A stretch of DNA of 64,000 bases from Nostoc sp. ATCC 43529. Its GTDB lineage: Bacteria > Cyanobacteriota > Cyanobacteriia > Cyanobacteriales > Nostocaceae. Within the stretch, counting starts at the first letter, position 1; each line of letters starts with the position of its first letter. The stretch covers positions 558,001-622,000 of the forward strand of contig LWTK01000036.1 of the NCBI GenBank assembly GCA_003326205.1. The letters are read 5' to 3'. This document shows, in pieces, positions 1-7,740 of this stretch. The translations under genes were made by a program, and so were the position numbers. The notes under the pieces are model-generated. The model did not search any database and was not told the origin of the DNA. It saw only the letters and a program-made list of their open reading frames with translations.

Positions 1-110
1 ATGAATTACAAATGTTTGCTGCTGTCTTACCAGACTGTACTGTAGAACGCACCCACTGGATTATCAACGGCGAACACCGTTGTGGTTATTTGGTGCAAGC
101 TTGTAATTAG
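1..110 (+). CDS. sufR: SufR-like transcriptional regulator, C-terminal end (partial)
   Basis: Only the last 35 codons are present, in the frame ending with TAG at 108-110. The tail carries two spaced cysteines (LPDCTVERTH, then EHRCGYL) and a third cysteine next to the end. Cyanobacterial SufR, the iron-sulfur-binding repressor of the suf operon, ends in a cysteine-rich region with a very similar EHRCGYL motif, and that is the basis of the call. The DNA-binding N-terminus lies outside the window, so family membership is inferred from this tail alone. Another ArsR/DeoR-like regulator with the same C-terminal cysteine cluster is possible. Confidence 0.6.
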   Translation, partial: ELQMFAAVLPDCTVERTHWIINGEHRCGYLVQACN

Positions 111-174
111 TCATTAGTCATTAGTCATTAGTCATTAGTCATTAGTTATTAGTCATTAGTCATTAGTTATTAGT
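104..174. repeat. STRR, TCATTAG/TTATTAG heptamers
   Basis: About ten head-to-tail copies of the heptamer TCATTAG with the variant TTATTAG start right at the sufR stop codon. Such short tandemly repeated repetitive sequences are typical of Nostocales intergenic DNA. The same unit recurs at about 25961-26015 and 40779-40810. Confidence 0.9.
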
Positions 175-229
175 GAAAACTAATCTCCAATGCCCCATGC
201 CCAATCAAATAAATTTGAGATAGCATTTT

Positions 230-490
230 ATGGATGTAGCACCACAGCAACCGTCAACCCAATTTTTAACGTTGGAAGAGTCAGCACAAGTAGATGCGGC
301 TTTGTTGTCTTCGCCAGAAAAATTTTTAACTAGATTAACACTTTCATCACTTAAACTTTTAAAATATATTGCTCAAGAATACGGTGTTGCTATTGAAGAT
401 TTGACATCCCAACAAGTAATTGCTTGGTTTGAAAAAGATGGCAAAATTCGACGCGAACAAGGAATTGAAGCTTCATTTTTGAAGTGGTAA
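230..490 (+). CDS. Conserved cyanobacterial hypothetical protein, 86 aa
   Basis: A small acidic, probably soluble helical protein without signal peptide or membrane segment. It starts with ATG about 120 bases after the sufR stop. The C-terminal half (roughly residues 45-85) has a leucine/isoleucine pattern suggesting packed helices. I do not recognise a named domain. A perfect 20-base inverted repeat 45 bases downstream probably ends its transcript. Support comes from coding-like composition, a clean open frame and position between a regulator and a terminator-like hairpin. Confidence 0.6.
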   Translation: MDVAPQQPSTQFLTLEESAQVDAALLSSPEKFLTRLTLSSLKLLKYIAQEYGVAIEDLTSQQVIAWFEKDGKIRREQGIEASFLKW

Positions 491-534
491 TTGTGGTCAT
501 CAAAGTTTAAATTCAGTAAAAAATAATCATACAC

Positions 535-582
535 AATATCCCGCTTATAAAAAACAGAAATTTTTTTTATAAGCGGGATATT
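535..582. terminator. Perfect 20-bp inverted repeat, probable bidirectional terminator
   Basis: Arms 535-554 and 563-582 are perfect reverse complements around an 8-base loop. Each arm ends in an A/T run at the loop side. It lies between the convergent genes ending at 490 (+) and 750 (-). There is no long T tract after the stem, so termination is inferred from position and stem strength. Confidence 0.6.
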
Positions 583-663
583 AACAGATAAGATATCTTG
601 GCAACTGTCCCTAAAGGCTATTTATGGAAGTGAGAAATTTTAAATTACGCCCTCATTCATACT

Positions 664-711
664 GTTGACCGCTGACCGTTAACTGTCAACCGTTAACCGT
701 CAGCGGCCAAC
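664..711. repeat. TGACCGT-type repeat forming an imperfect hairpin
   Basis: Short units such as TGACCGC, TGACCGT and CAACCGT are repeated. The left part (664-683) and right part (692-711) pair with two mismatches. It lies just downstream of the minus-strand KGG gene and may help end that transcript, but the motif family looks like another dispersed STRR. Confidence 0.6.
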
Positions 712-749
712 ACGAAAATATGTGCAGGTTAAATGCAAGGGGAAATTAT

Positions 750-1079
750 CTATTTATTCTTGTGACTCTGGCGTCCTGCTTTAGCGTGTTGTTCTGATGT
801 GCCTCCTTGGGTTCCCTTTTCTTCAGTATCAGAATCTTCATTACCTTGATTACGATTGCCTTTGTGGGAACTCTTGCCACCTTCACGGCCGATTTCAGCC
901 ATGTGTTCTCTATCCTGACTTACAGCTTCGCCACCTTTGTGTCCAGCTTCACGAGCTTCTTCAGATGTAAACTCATGAGCAGTACCCTTCTCATGGGCAG
1001 CCTGTCCGCCCTTGCTGGCTATTTCACGTTGCTTGTCTTCATCCATCGAAGCAAAACCACGTTTGCTTGTATCTGACAT
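750..1079 (-). CDS. KGG-repeat stress-induced protein (GsiB/con-10 type)
   Basis: This 109-residue, very hydrophilic, glycine- and lysine-rich protein carries KGG-type motifs at residues 23-25 and 48-50 and a variant EGG at 66-68, each preceded by an ARE/IAS-like helix. The KGG family (general stress protein GsiB, conidiation protein con-10) consists of hydrophilin-like proteins induced by desiccation, heat or glucose starvation. The C-terminal third is a disordered Asn/Glu/Gly/His tail. A good ribosome site (AAGGAG) lies about 8 bases before the ATG. It is a single gene with no operon partner and is expected to be cytoplasmic. A protective role in drying tolerance is inferred from the family. 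Confidence 0.88.
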   Translation of the reverse strand: MSDTSKRGFASMDEDKQREIASKGGQAAHEKGTAHEFTSEEAREAGHKGGEAVSQDREHMAEIGREGGKSSHKGNRNQGNEDSDTEEKGTQGGTSEQHAKAGRQSHKNK

Positions 1080-1370
1080 GATAATACTCCTTGTAACTAA
1101 TTAAAGCTTTTACTTTTTCAGCCAATCAAAACCTTAAATCGGTTTTCCATTACATCAGTTATTGACCTTCTCTATTTAGCTACTAAAATCAGCTATCTTC
1201 ATGAACCTTAGGAGATAAAAGATTAAAATTTTTCCTCAACTTTTGGCGTACAACTAAAGTTGTTAGTTAATATAAAAATTCATATGTACAATACAGTTTC
1301 ATACTGCAAAAGCAGAATATTTATCCTGCTAGTTTTTTAAATACTAAAAATTCTGATATTAGGAATTTTG

Positions 1371-1502
1371 ATGGAGATAAAAATACAAAAATTGATATTC
1401 AAAGCTATCGTTATATTTTTGTTAATAGAATTATTCTTAGTTAGTTGTAGTTATGTTAATAACGCTAAGAAACTAATCAATTCTAGCAATAATAATCAAT
1501 GA
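1371..1502 (+). CDS. Small lipoprotein leader ORF, in frame with the downstream PEBP gene
   Basis: A 43-codon ORF starts with ATG after a weak AGGA site. It encodes a short basic N-terminus, a hydrophobic stretch (about residues 10-26) and a lipobox-like LVSC at about residues 24-27, followed by a short polar tail. It stops at TGA (1500-1502). It is in the same reading frame as the PEBP gene starting at 1521, with only that TGA and six sense codons between them. It may be a free micro-lipoprotein, or the detached signal peptide of what was once a lipoprotein PEBP. Confidence 0.55.
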   Translation: MEIKIQKLIFKAIVIFLLIELFLVSCSYVNNAKKLINSSNNNQ

Positions 1503-1520
1503 AACAAGGAAGGAAAAACT

Positions 1521-1979
1521 ATGAAATTGGAAAGCAGTGCTTTTAACTTTAATGAATTAATTCCTGCTAAATACACTTGCGATGGTAAAGATGTTTCTCC
1601 ACCTCTGTATTGGGATGAAATCCCAATAGGAACGCAAAGTATAGCATTGATTGTTGACGATCCTGATGCACCAGGAAGAACATTTGTGCATTGGCTTATT
1701 TACGATATTCCAAATACAATTCGCCAACTACCAGAACATACTCCAATTGTAAAAACTCTACCTAATGGTGGAACACAGGGCAAAAATGATTTTGGCAAGT
1801 TTGGTTACGGTGGCCCTTGTCCACCAAGTGGTATCCATCGCTACTTTTTTAAGCTTTATGCTTTAGATAAAAGTTTGGCTTTAGGGGCAGGGGCTACAAA
1901 AAATCAACTTTTAGCAGCAATGGAAGGTCATATTTTGGCAACAGCAGAATTAATTGGACGATACAAACGCCAGTCTTAA
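1521..1979 (+). CDS. YbhB/YbcL family Raf kinase inhibitor-like protein (PEBP)
   Basis: At 152 residues it matches the bacterial PEBP family. It has the opening KYTCDGKDVSPPL block, the ligand-site DDPDAP motif at about residues 49-54, and the C-terminal GPCPPSG...HRYFFKLYALD block. Bacterial members bind small anionic or phospholipid-like ligands, but their physiological role is poorly known. The AAGGAAGG site 6-9 bases before this ATG supports independent initiation here. The frame continues upstream through one TGA into a lipoprotein signal peptide, so the ancestral product may have been exported. A strong terminator follows 10 bases after the stop. Confidence 0.93.
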   Translation: MKLESSAFNFNELIPAKYTCDGKDVSPPLYWDEIPIGTQSIALIVDDPDAPGRTFVHWLIYDIPNTIRQLPEHTPIVKTLPNGGTQGKNDFGKFGYGGPCPPSGIHRYFFKLYALDKSLALGAGATKNQLLAAMEGHILATAELIGRYKRQS

Positions 1980-1989
1980 ATAATAAACA

Positions 1990-2016
1990 AAAAGCACCTT
2001 TTTTAAAGGTGCTTTT
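1990..2016 (+). terminator. Rho-independent terminator of the PEBP gene
   Basis: A 12-bp stem (1990-2001 with 2005-2016) around a 3-base loop, with GCACC/GGTGC at its centre and A/T runs on both flanks. It starts 10 bases after the PEBP stop. Confidence 0.8.
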
Positions 2017-2106
2017 AAAAGAATAGGACAAATAAATTAGGTAGAGTAGCACTGCTGTGCTACCCCACAGACGGTGGAGTATTGCAAAGTTGGTATAGCG
2101 TGAATA

Positions 2107-2188
2107 TGTAGGGTGTGTTAGCGCAAAGAGTACGGCACTATTCGTAACGATTTGGTGCGTTACGGATTTCATCCTAACGCACCCTACA
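2107..2188. repeat. Small palindromic element with TGTAGGGTGCGTTA ends
   Basis: The termini at 2107-2120 and 2175-2188 are inverted 14-mers with one mismatch, bounding an 82-bp unit. The TGTAGGGTG(C/T)GTTA end is familiar from dispersed palindromic repeats of cyanobacteria. No ORF lies inside. It could be a non-autonomous mobile element; no target duplication is obvious. Confidence 0.65.
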
Positions 2189-2218
2189 TTACTACAAATT
2201 TGATTTTTCAGACAATTT

Positions 2219-2842
2219 TTAAGGATTATAATTGTTAGTCCGGGGGCTACGGGCACCGCTTACAGATCCGATCATTGCGGCTACTAAACCCAACAACGAA
2301 CCAAACACAAACCACCACAATCCCGAACGTACATTTCCTGCAATCTGACGAGCTTCTTGAGCAGTTACGTTTGTTCGCGGTAAGTTAGGGGTACCAACTT
2401 GATTTATGACTTCACCAGCGTTAGAAGCAGCAACACCAAAGGCACCAGTTACTCCATTAGCCAATAGCCAGGAACTAACTGCTAAAGTAGTTGCCCAAAG
2501 AATCGCACCGTTAAGAAGAGCTGTATTGCGGTTCATAGGCCCACAAGCACGAGCTGTAACCCAACCACCAGTGAATAGGGAAATTAACAAAGCGATAGTT
2601 GACCAAAGCCCCGCACTACCCGCAGCGTTGGGGGCAATTGACCTGGGTGCACCTGAACCTTCAACTGTACCTGCTGCAACAGCACCAATTATGGCGCTCA
2701 AAATTAATTGAGTAGCTAAAGCAACCAACAAACCAGCAATAATTGGCCCCCAGCGAACAAGATCGTGATATTCGCCTACTCGCCCTGCTATCACAGGCTC
2801 GGTAGAAATAACTTCATTGCCTGTTCGATTTACGTATGACAT
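2219..2842 (-). CDS. Hypothetical membrane protein, 207 aa, about four TM segments
   Basis: Hydrophobic segments are visible at about residues 30-55, 78-97, 108-128 and 172-193, separated by Gly/Ala/Ser-rich loops. The N-terminus (VNRTGNEVIS) is polar. A GGAG site about 12 bases before the ATG supports the start. It has no recognisable catalytic motif and I cannot assign a family. It stands alone on its strand near small stress-type genes (KGG protein, YbjQ), which hints at an envelope stress function only by association. Confidence 0.75.
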   Translation of the reverse strand: MSYVNRTGNEVISTEPVIAGRVGEYHDLVRWGPIIAGLLVALATQLILSAIIGAVAAGTVEGSGAPRSIAPNAAGSAGLWSTIALLISLFTGGWVTARACGPMNRNTALLNGAILWATTLAVSSWLLANGVTGAFGVAASNAGEVINQVGTPNLPRTNVTAQEARQIAGNVRSGLWWFVFGSLLGLVAAMIGSVSGARSPRTNNYNP

Positions 2843-3178
2843 AGCTTATATTCTCCAGTGCTATTTCAGCAAAGTTTCTGTTCAGGTATATTTATGTTCT
2901 ATGCTCAAATTAAATAACTAAATTATGTGTTTTAATATCTATCAATAGAAATAACTAATATGTCTATCTTTAGTTATAAAATAGAGACTTTATTTAATAG
3001 GTTGTAATACAATTTAGCCTTAATTCAGTTTTTGAATAATTATTCAGAAAAAGCCCATGTAAAAATTTTTAAATTAAAACGCAATGATTAACTTCTCTGA
3101 TAAGCTAGCCTACTCGATCTGCAATTAGGCTTAATACAAAACTTTATAAAGATTGTCAAAAGTATAAGTTATTAAAAA
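2843..3178. other. AT-rich intergenic stretch, no gene seen
   Basis: 336 bases between two minus-strand genes. It should hold the promoter of the 2219-2842 gene. I see no ORF, strong hairpin or repeat in it. Confidence 0.6.
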
Positions 3179-3505
3179 TTAACGTACTCTCACAGCAGTA
3201 CCAGTGGCGGTAATGAGCATTAAAACTCCTGACTGGTCAACATTGATTGTGCCAGTATCAATTTCAATACCGATTACAGCGTTTGCTCCTAAACGTTGCG
3301 CTCGTTGTTCTAATTCTTCTAGCGCTTTGCGTTGACCCTGCTCAAATAAACGCTCGTAACTACCAGTGCGTCCACCAACAATATCCCTAATTCCGGCTAA
3401 AAAATCTCGCAAAAAATTGCTTCCATAGACGACTTCTGCTGTCACAATACCTAAATATGATTCGATAACGGCTCCTTGAATCACATCAGTGGTAGTTATA
3501 ATCAT
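3179..3505 (-). CDS. YbjQ/UPF0145 family heavy-metal-binding-like protein
   Basis: At 108 residues it matches the YbjQ family length and pattern: early GIVTAEVVYGSN, a central helix with RKALEELEQRA, then GANAVIGIEIDTG and a final strand ending TGTAVRVR. YbjQ proteins form compact pentamers of unknown function and are often labelled putative heavy-metal-binding. AAGGTGA lies about 6 bases before the ATG. The gene is monocistronic. The family is clear from sequence; the biochemical role is not established. Confidence 0.9.
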   Translation of the reverse strand: MIITTTDVIQGAVIESYLGIVTAEVVYGSNFLRDFLAGIRDIVGGRTGSYERLFEQGQRKALEELEQRAQRLGANAVIGIEIDTGTINVDQSGVLMLITATGTAVRVR

Positions 3506-4249
3506 AAATTCACCTTATCAATCTGCATCAATATTATATCTAGTAATCTGCTTTGATGTTTGCGCTGATTTGCGTATTAATAAAGTTGGGAATAAAAACT
3601 TCGGTATATAAATTCGTGGTGAATTGAGGTGTGAAAATTTAAACGCAAAGAAACGCAGAGTAAGCGCAAAGGGACGCAGAGTATTTTTAATGAGAGGCTG
3701 TACTTAGATAATTGAGAAAAGTGATCGCCACTCTACTTTAGAGTATTGTCTCACTACAAATAAGACTTTCAGGAACTTTTTTTTTGTTGGCTCGATCTTA
3801 CCGTGTAATGACGAAAAAAGTATCTAAATGGCTAGATATTGGTATACGAAAGTTACTATCAAAAAATAAATTTTCAGAAAAGTTGGATACAGACTCAGCA
3901 AATTTTTCAACGAAATAATGAACAACTATGAATGTTTTATTCTCTGTAACTATTGGCACATTAACTATTGAACGTTAATTGTGATATTTTCACACATACG
4001 TATAAGCACTGAGGAAAAAGTGTAATTTTTATTATTTTAATGATTGATATGTAGAAGAATTTGCTTTGCTTGTTGAGAGCTTACACTCGACCATTCAGTA
4101 AAAACTCTGTTATCTGATGCCGATTGTAAAGGAAAGAGCAAATGAACAATTAATATCTTAATCAATGCGAAAAAATACAGTTTTCAAAAGTCCACATTTT
4201 TGTTTTAATGTACAAGAAAAAAGTCCTCTAAAATTTCAGGAAATTTACT
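3506..4249. other. 744-bp intergenic region with an ACGCAGAG-type repeat
   Basis: At 3643-3685 there is a dispersed Nostoc-type repeat built of CGCAAAGAAACGCAGAG-like units. A 36-codon ATG frame at 3808-3918 has no ribosome site and no recognisable content, so it is not called. The rest is AT-rich and must hold the promoters of the two divergent flanking genes. Confidence 0.55.
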
Positions 4250-4930
4250 GTGTACAAGCCAACATCTTTTGTGTTTAGTGTGGTGTTACTAGGATGTTTT
4301 GCTTTTACTATGCCTACGCCGGTTCAGGCTCAGGTGTTAGTGGCGCAAAATAAAAACCCAGAATTAAAGCAATTATTAGAAGAAGGGCGGAGGTTAGTTG
4401 ATACAGGCGATTATGGGGGTGCGATCGCTGTTTATCAACAAGCAGCTAGCCTAGATCCCAAGAATGCTAAAATTTATTCCGGTATTGGTTACTTATACGC
4501 TCAACAAGGAAATTATCAAGCGGCATTAACGGCTTATCGTCGGGCGATCGCTATCAACCCTAACAATAGTGATTTTTATTACGCTGTCGGTTACATCAAA
4601 GCTAATTTGGGAGACACCGCCGGGGCAAAAGAAGGTTACCGTCGTGCCATACAGTTAAACCGTAACAATGTTAACGCCTACTTAGGCTTAGCTGTAACTC
4701 AATCTCGTTTAGGAGATTATACCGCTGCTGGCTGGGCATACGAACAAGCACTTAGCTTAGATAAAAACAATGCCCAAACTTATGAATTGATGGGTTCGAT
4801 GTATAAACAGCGACGGCAAGCCAAACAAGCGAACACTGCGCTTCAAAAAGCCCGCGACTTGTACAAGCGTCGCAATGACTTAGATGGGGTGGACAGAGTA
4901 GAAGCCATGCTGCGACAGTTAGGAGGATGA
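4250..4930 (+). CDS. Secreted or periplasmic TPR-repeat protein
   Basis: 226 residues from a GTG start preceded by AGGA at suitable spacing. Residues 1-28 form a signal peptide (hydrophobic core VVLLGCFAFTM, cleavage near VQAQ). From about residue 35 there are four tandem tetratricopeptide repeats with the usual W/Y-G-A-F pattern (for example LYAQQGNYQAALTAYRRAI at about 86-104) and a final helix pair ending at residue 222. TPR domains are protein-interaction scaffolds, so it probably works in the periplasm or at the envelope. The partner is unknown. Its stop is 2 bases from the end of the convergent ABC gene. Confidence 0.85.
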   Translation: MYKPTSFVFSVVLLGCFAFTMPTPVQAQVLVAQNKNPELKQLLEEGRRLVDTGDYGGAIAVYQQAASLDPKNAKIYSGIGYLYAQQGNYQAALTAYRRAIAINPNNSDFYYAVGYIKANLGDTAGAKEGYRRAIQLNRNNVNAYLGLAVTQSRLGDYTAAGWAYEQALSLDKNNAQTYELMGSMYKQRRQAKQANTALQKARDLYKRRNDLDGVDRVEAMLRQLGG

Positions 4931-4932
4931 GA

Positions 4933-5835
4933 TTAATCTAACTGGCGTCCCGTTAATTCCACAAAAATGTCTTCCAGGTTAGAGGGACGCACCATCATTC
5001 CGGTTTTATCGGGCTGTTCATTCAAGTAAATATTTGCTTCTTCCAACGAAGGGAAAAACAAATATTCCCAAGCTAGGGCGCTGTCACTTCCTACTTCAGA
5101 TAAACCTAATTGCTTCATCACCAAACCTTCACCATGAGTAGAACGCAGTTGTTTTAGCGTTCCCAAAGAAATCAGCTTACCGCCATCCATAATACCGATG
5201 CGTCCTGGCTTGGCGGAACCGAAAGCATCGCACAAAAATTCGACCTCATCCATATAATGGGTCGTTAGTAGCATCGTCATCCCCTGCTTATTCAAATCCC
5301 GAATAATTTCCCAAAGGCGTCGCCTGGTTTGGGGGTCTAGTCCAACCGTTGGTTCATCCAAAAACAACATTTGCGGTTGATGCAATAACGCCCTTGCTAT
5401 CTGTAACCGTCGTTTCATACCCCCAGACAGGGTTTTGACCAAATCATTGCGTTTTTCCGTTAGCTCAACATATTCCAGCCATTGATTAATTAATTGTTGT
5501 CGCTGCGGGTTGCTAATGTGATGTAGCCTTCCATGCAGTTCCATATTTTCCCAAACAGTTAAATCGTTATCTACACTGACTTGCTGCAAGACTACGCCAA
5601 TACTTTGTTTTGCCAACATTGGTTGGCTGACCACATCATATCCATTGACTTCTATCCGTCCTTGGGAGGGTTTGGTTAGTGTAGTCAGCATCCGAATAGT
5701 GGTAGATTTTCCTGCACCGTTGGGGCCGAGTAGAGCAAATATTTCTCCCGCTTCAATTTGGAATGACAGGTCATTAACTACAGGTATCTTGTTGTAATAC
5801 TTGTAGACGTTTTCTAATAAAACAGCAGCAGTCAC
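4933..5835 (-). CDS. ABC transporter ATP-binding protein (ABC-2/DrrA type)
   Basis: 300 residues with a full nucleotide-binding domain: Walker A GPNGAGKST (37-45), Q-loop around VVLQQVSV, signature LSGGMKRR (about 140), Walker B MLFLDEPT and switch His in LLTTHYMDE. The C-terminal extension (about 225-300) ends with the DIFVELTGR motif usual for DrrA-like ATPases of ABC-2 exporters of drugs, lipids or polysaccharides. It starts at GTG 5835, with AGGAG 9 bases upstream. No permease gene adjoins it: both neighbours are on the other strand. The membrane partner must be elsewhere, and the substrate is unknown. Confidence 0.93.
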   Translation of the reverse strand: MTAAVLLENVYKYYNKIPVVNDLSFQIEAGEIFALLGPNGAGKSTTIRMLTTLTKPSQGRIEVNGYDVVSQPMLAKQSIGVVLQQVSVDNDLTVWENMELHGRLHHISNPQRQQLINQWLEYVELTEKRNDLVKTLSGGMKRRLQIARALLHQPQMLFLDEPTVGLDPQTRRRLWEIIRDLNKQGMTMLLTTHYMDEVEFLCDAFGSAKPGRIGIMDGGKLISLGTLKQLRSTHGEGLVMKQLGLSEVGSDSALAWEYLFFPSLEEANIYLNEQPDKTGMMVRPSNLEDIFVELTGRQLD

Positions 5836-6015
5836 GTCACTTCGCTCCTAATTCAAAATTCAAAATTTAAAATTAACAATCTCATGTATTCTTTTGTTTT
5901 TCAGTCATAGATAAATTTGCTCACACCATTTTACGATCGCAATGGTAATGGCGATCGCATCCCCCCGTAAGGGTATGGAAACCTGGAAGTTACTTTTTGA
6001 AAATCGATAGGCTCA

Positions 6016-6046
6016 GATCCCCGACTTCTCAAAGAAGTCGGGAATC
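6016..6046. repeat. GATCCCCGACTTCT palindrome, copy 1
   Basis: Arms 6016-6029 and 6033-6046 pair with one mismatch across a 3-base loop. A second, perfect copy is at 52077-52109. This GATCCCCGACTTCTT hairpin is a dispersed repeat in Nostocales. It lies in the leader region of the LSDAT gene. Confidence 0.8.
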
Positions 6047-6134
6047 TTATTGTTCGTGTGCGTAATACGACGCTTGCTGAAGATGACTGCAAAGGTCTAC
6101 CCTGGAAAACTCAGCCAGTCAGTATTTTAAATTA

Positions 6135-6887
6135 ATGAAAAATTCTTTGAAACTTACCTTTGACAACGGACAAACAGCATTAGCTATTCAAGTTAATCAG
6201 CAAGCAGAATTGCCAAATGCTCTAAAGGAAATAGGACTTAGTGATTCGCATCCTGTTTTAGTAGTCGTAGGGGGTGCAAGTAATATCAGTGAAGCCGACT
6301 TTATCCGCATCCAACGGTTGTTTGTGGAAGTTTTAGCCCCCATCGCTGAAACTTTGGGTGCTTATGTCGTGGATGGGGGTACGGATGCAGGAGTTATGCG
6401 ATTAATGGGTGCGGCTCGTACCCAAATAGGTGCTAAGTTTGCTTTGGTTGGTGTGACACCCGCAGGTAAAGTGGCTTTACCAAGTGAGTTAGAAACTGAT
6501 TGTGATTTAACGCGGTTAGAGCCAAATCATACTCATTTTCTGCTAATTCCTGGTAGTAATTGGGGCGATGAATCTCCTTGGATATCTGATGTTGCAACGG
6601 TGTTAGGTGGTGGCGCACCTTCGGTGACAGTGCTTTTGAATGGTGGTGAAATTACCTTTAAAGATGCGTTTTATAGCGTTAATGCTGGTAGGTTAGTTGT
6701 AGTCATTGCTGGTAGTGGTAGAAGCGCAGATATACTAGCTGGTGCTTTGGCTGGAAACTCAACGGACGATCGCGCCCAAAATTTAGCAAAATCTGGTAAA
6801 TTGCAATGTATCAACTTAATTGACATAGAGAGCGGAGTTGATAACTTAGGGGAAATGATTAAGAGTTTGCTTTCTACCAAGGAGTAA
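6135..6887 (+). CDS. LSDAT/SLOG-domain protein (TRPM-like nucleotide sensor)
   Basis: A 250-residue soluble Rossmannoid protein. The visible motifs follow the SLOG-superfamily plan (Rossmann-like, lysine-decarboxylase-related): VVVGGAS (43-49), VDGGTDAGVMRLMG (79-92), LEPNHTHFLLIPGS (128-141), VLLNGG (166-171) and VVIAGSGRSAD (189-199). In TRPM channels and prokaryotic LSDAT proteins this fold is thought to bind ADP-ribose-like nucleotides. The next gene, 3 bases downstream, encodes a SLATT (DUF4231) two-TM protein, the effector partner predicted for such sensors in published comparative-genomics work on bacterial conflict systems. The pair therefore looks like a nucleotide-triggered membrane-effector unit. 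The specific ligand is inferred, not shown. Confidence 0.8.
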   Translation: MKNSLKLTFDNGQTALAIQVNQQAELPNALKEIGLSDSHPVLVVVGGASNISEADFIRIQRLFVEVLAPIAETLGAYVVDGGTDAGVMRLMGAARTQIGAKFALVGVTPAGKVALPSELETDCDLTRLEPNHTHFLLIPGSNWGDESPWISDVATVLGGGAPSVTVLLNGGEITFKDAFYSVNAGRLVVVIAGSGRSADILAGALAGNSTDDRAQNLAKSGKLQCINLIDIESGVDNLGEMIKSLLSTKE

Positions 6888-6890
6888 ATA

Positions 6891-7505
6891 ATGGCAAAAA
6901 AAGATAGTTATCAAGAATTTTTAAAGGAAGATTTTAACAAATTATTTGCAGGGATGAACTTAAGTGATGTGCAAAAACATTTTTTGCGATCGCGCTGGTT
7001 AGATCAAGTACTTTGGATGGAAGGTAAGGCTAATTTTTCACGCGATCGCTATTATTTTTTGCGCCTAACAACTATTATTGGTGGCATCATTCTTCCTGCG
7101 CTAGTCAGTCTAAATATTAATACTATTTCTCCCGAAAGTAAAACTACAAGAAATTTGATTATCGGTTCGACTTTTGTGATTAGTCAATTAGTTGCTATTA
7201 GTGCTGCCATTGAAGAATTTTTTCATTATGGAGAACGTTGGCGACACTATCGCCGCACAGTGGAATCTTTGAAAACCCAAGGATGGCAATTTTCGCAGTT
7301 GGCAGGTCCTTATCGTGATTATACAACTCACGAACACGCATTTAATTTGTTTGCTGGTCAGGTAGAAGATATTATTCAGCGAGATGTGGAAGTATATGCC
7401 ACTCAAGTTGTACAAGAGAAGAAACAAGAACAGCAGAATCAAGAAAACTATATTTTCACTCAAAATACAAAAATAACTAATGTTGAAGAAAAGAAAGAAG
7501 AATAA
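6891..7505 (+). CDS. SLATT (DUF4231) two-TM effector protein
   Basis: A 204-residue protein with two adjacent transmembrane segments (about 57-76 and 88-108) and the conserved post-TM motif EEFFHYGERWRHYRRTVESL (109-128), then GWQF (131-134) and YRDY. This is the layout of SLATT domains, predicted pore-forming or membrane-perturbing effectors in nucleotide-dependent conflict systems. The C-terminus (about 175-204) is a charged Lys/Glu/Gln tail. The ATG sits 3 bases after the LSDAT stop and its AAGGAG site lies inside the end of that gene, so the two are translationally coupled. The function is inferred from family and gene pairing. Confidence 0.83.
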   Translation: MAKKDSYQEFLKEDFNKLFAGMNLSDVQKHFLRSRWLDQVLWMEGKANFSRDRYYFLRLTTIIGGIILPALVSLNINTISPESKTTRNLIIGSTFVISQLVAISAAIEEFFHYGERWRHYRRTVESLKTQGWQFSQLAGPYRDYTTHEHAFNLFAGQVEDIIQRDVEVYATQVVQEKKQEQQNQENYIFTQNTKITNVEEKKEE

Positions 7506-7522
7506 GCTGCCGAAAACATTTT

Positions 7523-7579
7523 ATGAATTATGAATTATGAATTATGAATTATGAATTATGAATTATGAATTCTGAATTC
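7523..7579. repeat. STRR, ATGAATT heptamers
   Basis: About eight copies of ATGAATT/CTGAATT in tandem, beginning 18 bases after the SLATT stop codon. Confidence 0.9.
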
Positions 7580-7585
7580 TGTAAA

Positions 7586-7703
7586 TAAACTCCCCCCTGT
7601 TAGATAAAAACAAGGGGAGAGCTAAAACTAAAGTCCGGTAGGGTAATCGGGCTATTTAAGTTTTTATTATTTATCAACTTTATCTTATTCCTCCTAAAGA
7701 TAG
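7586..7703 (-). ncRNA. Candidate small RNA A (tandem pair, downstream copy)
   Basis: On the minus strand this unit begins near CTATCTTTAGGAGG, continues through an AT-rich middle and a conserved block CCGATTACCCTACCGGACTTT, and ends in a GC-rich hairpin followed by TTTATTT. Its layout and several sequence blocks match unit B at 7741-7862. TATCTT and AAGATA near the 5' end can pair around a loop exposing AGGAGGAAT. No start codon follows the GGAGG at usable spacing, so a micro-ORF is unlikely. Transcription is inferred. Confidence 0.5.
7590..7620 (-). terminator. Terminator of candidate sRNA A
   Basis: Read on the minus strand, CTCCCC and TTGTT pair with AACA and GGGGAG across a short loop with a small bulge, followed by GTTTATTT. 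Confidence 0.65.
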
Positions 7704-7740
7704 AGAAATATCTGCTTGAAATTCTGTTTTGGTAGCTTTT

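Noticed and set aside
104..174. Regular TCATTAG array as a CRISPR
   Set aside because: The units are 7-base direct repeats without spacers and no cas gene is present. The same holds for the other STRRs (7523, 25961, 45567, 46200).
1500..1502. TGA between lipoprotein leader and PEBP as selenocysteine
   Set aside because: No SECIS-like hairpin follows, a ribosome site precedes the next ATG, and the family has no selenocysteine at this place.
3808..3918. 36-codon ATG frame
   Set aside because: No ribosome site, no recognisable content, and a length expected by chance in AT-rich DNA.
4933..5835. ABC ATPase as part of an operon with the LSDAT-SLATT pair
   Set aside because: It is divergent from that pair with a 300-bp spacer, and its DrrA-like C-terminus suggests an ordinary exporter.
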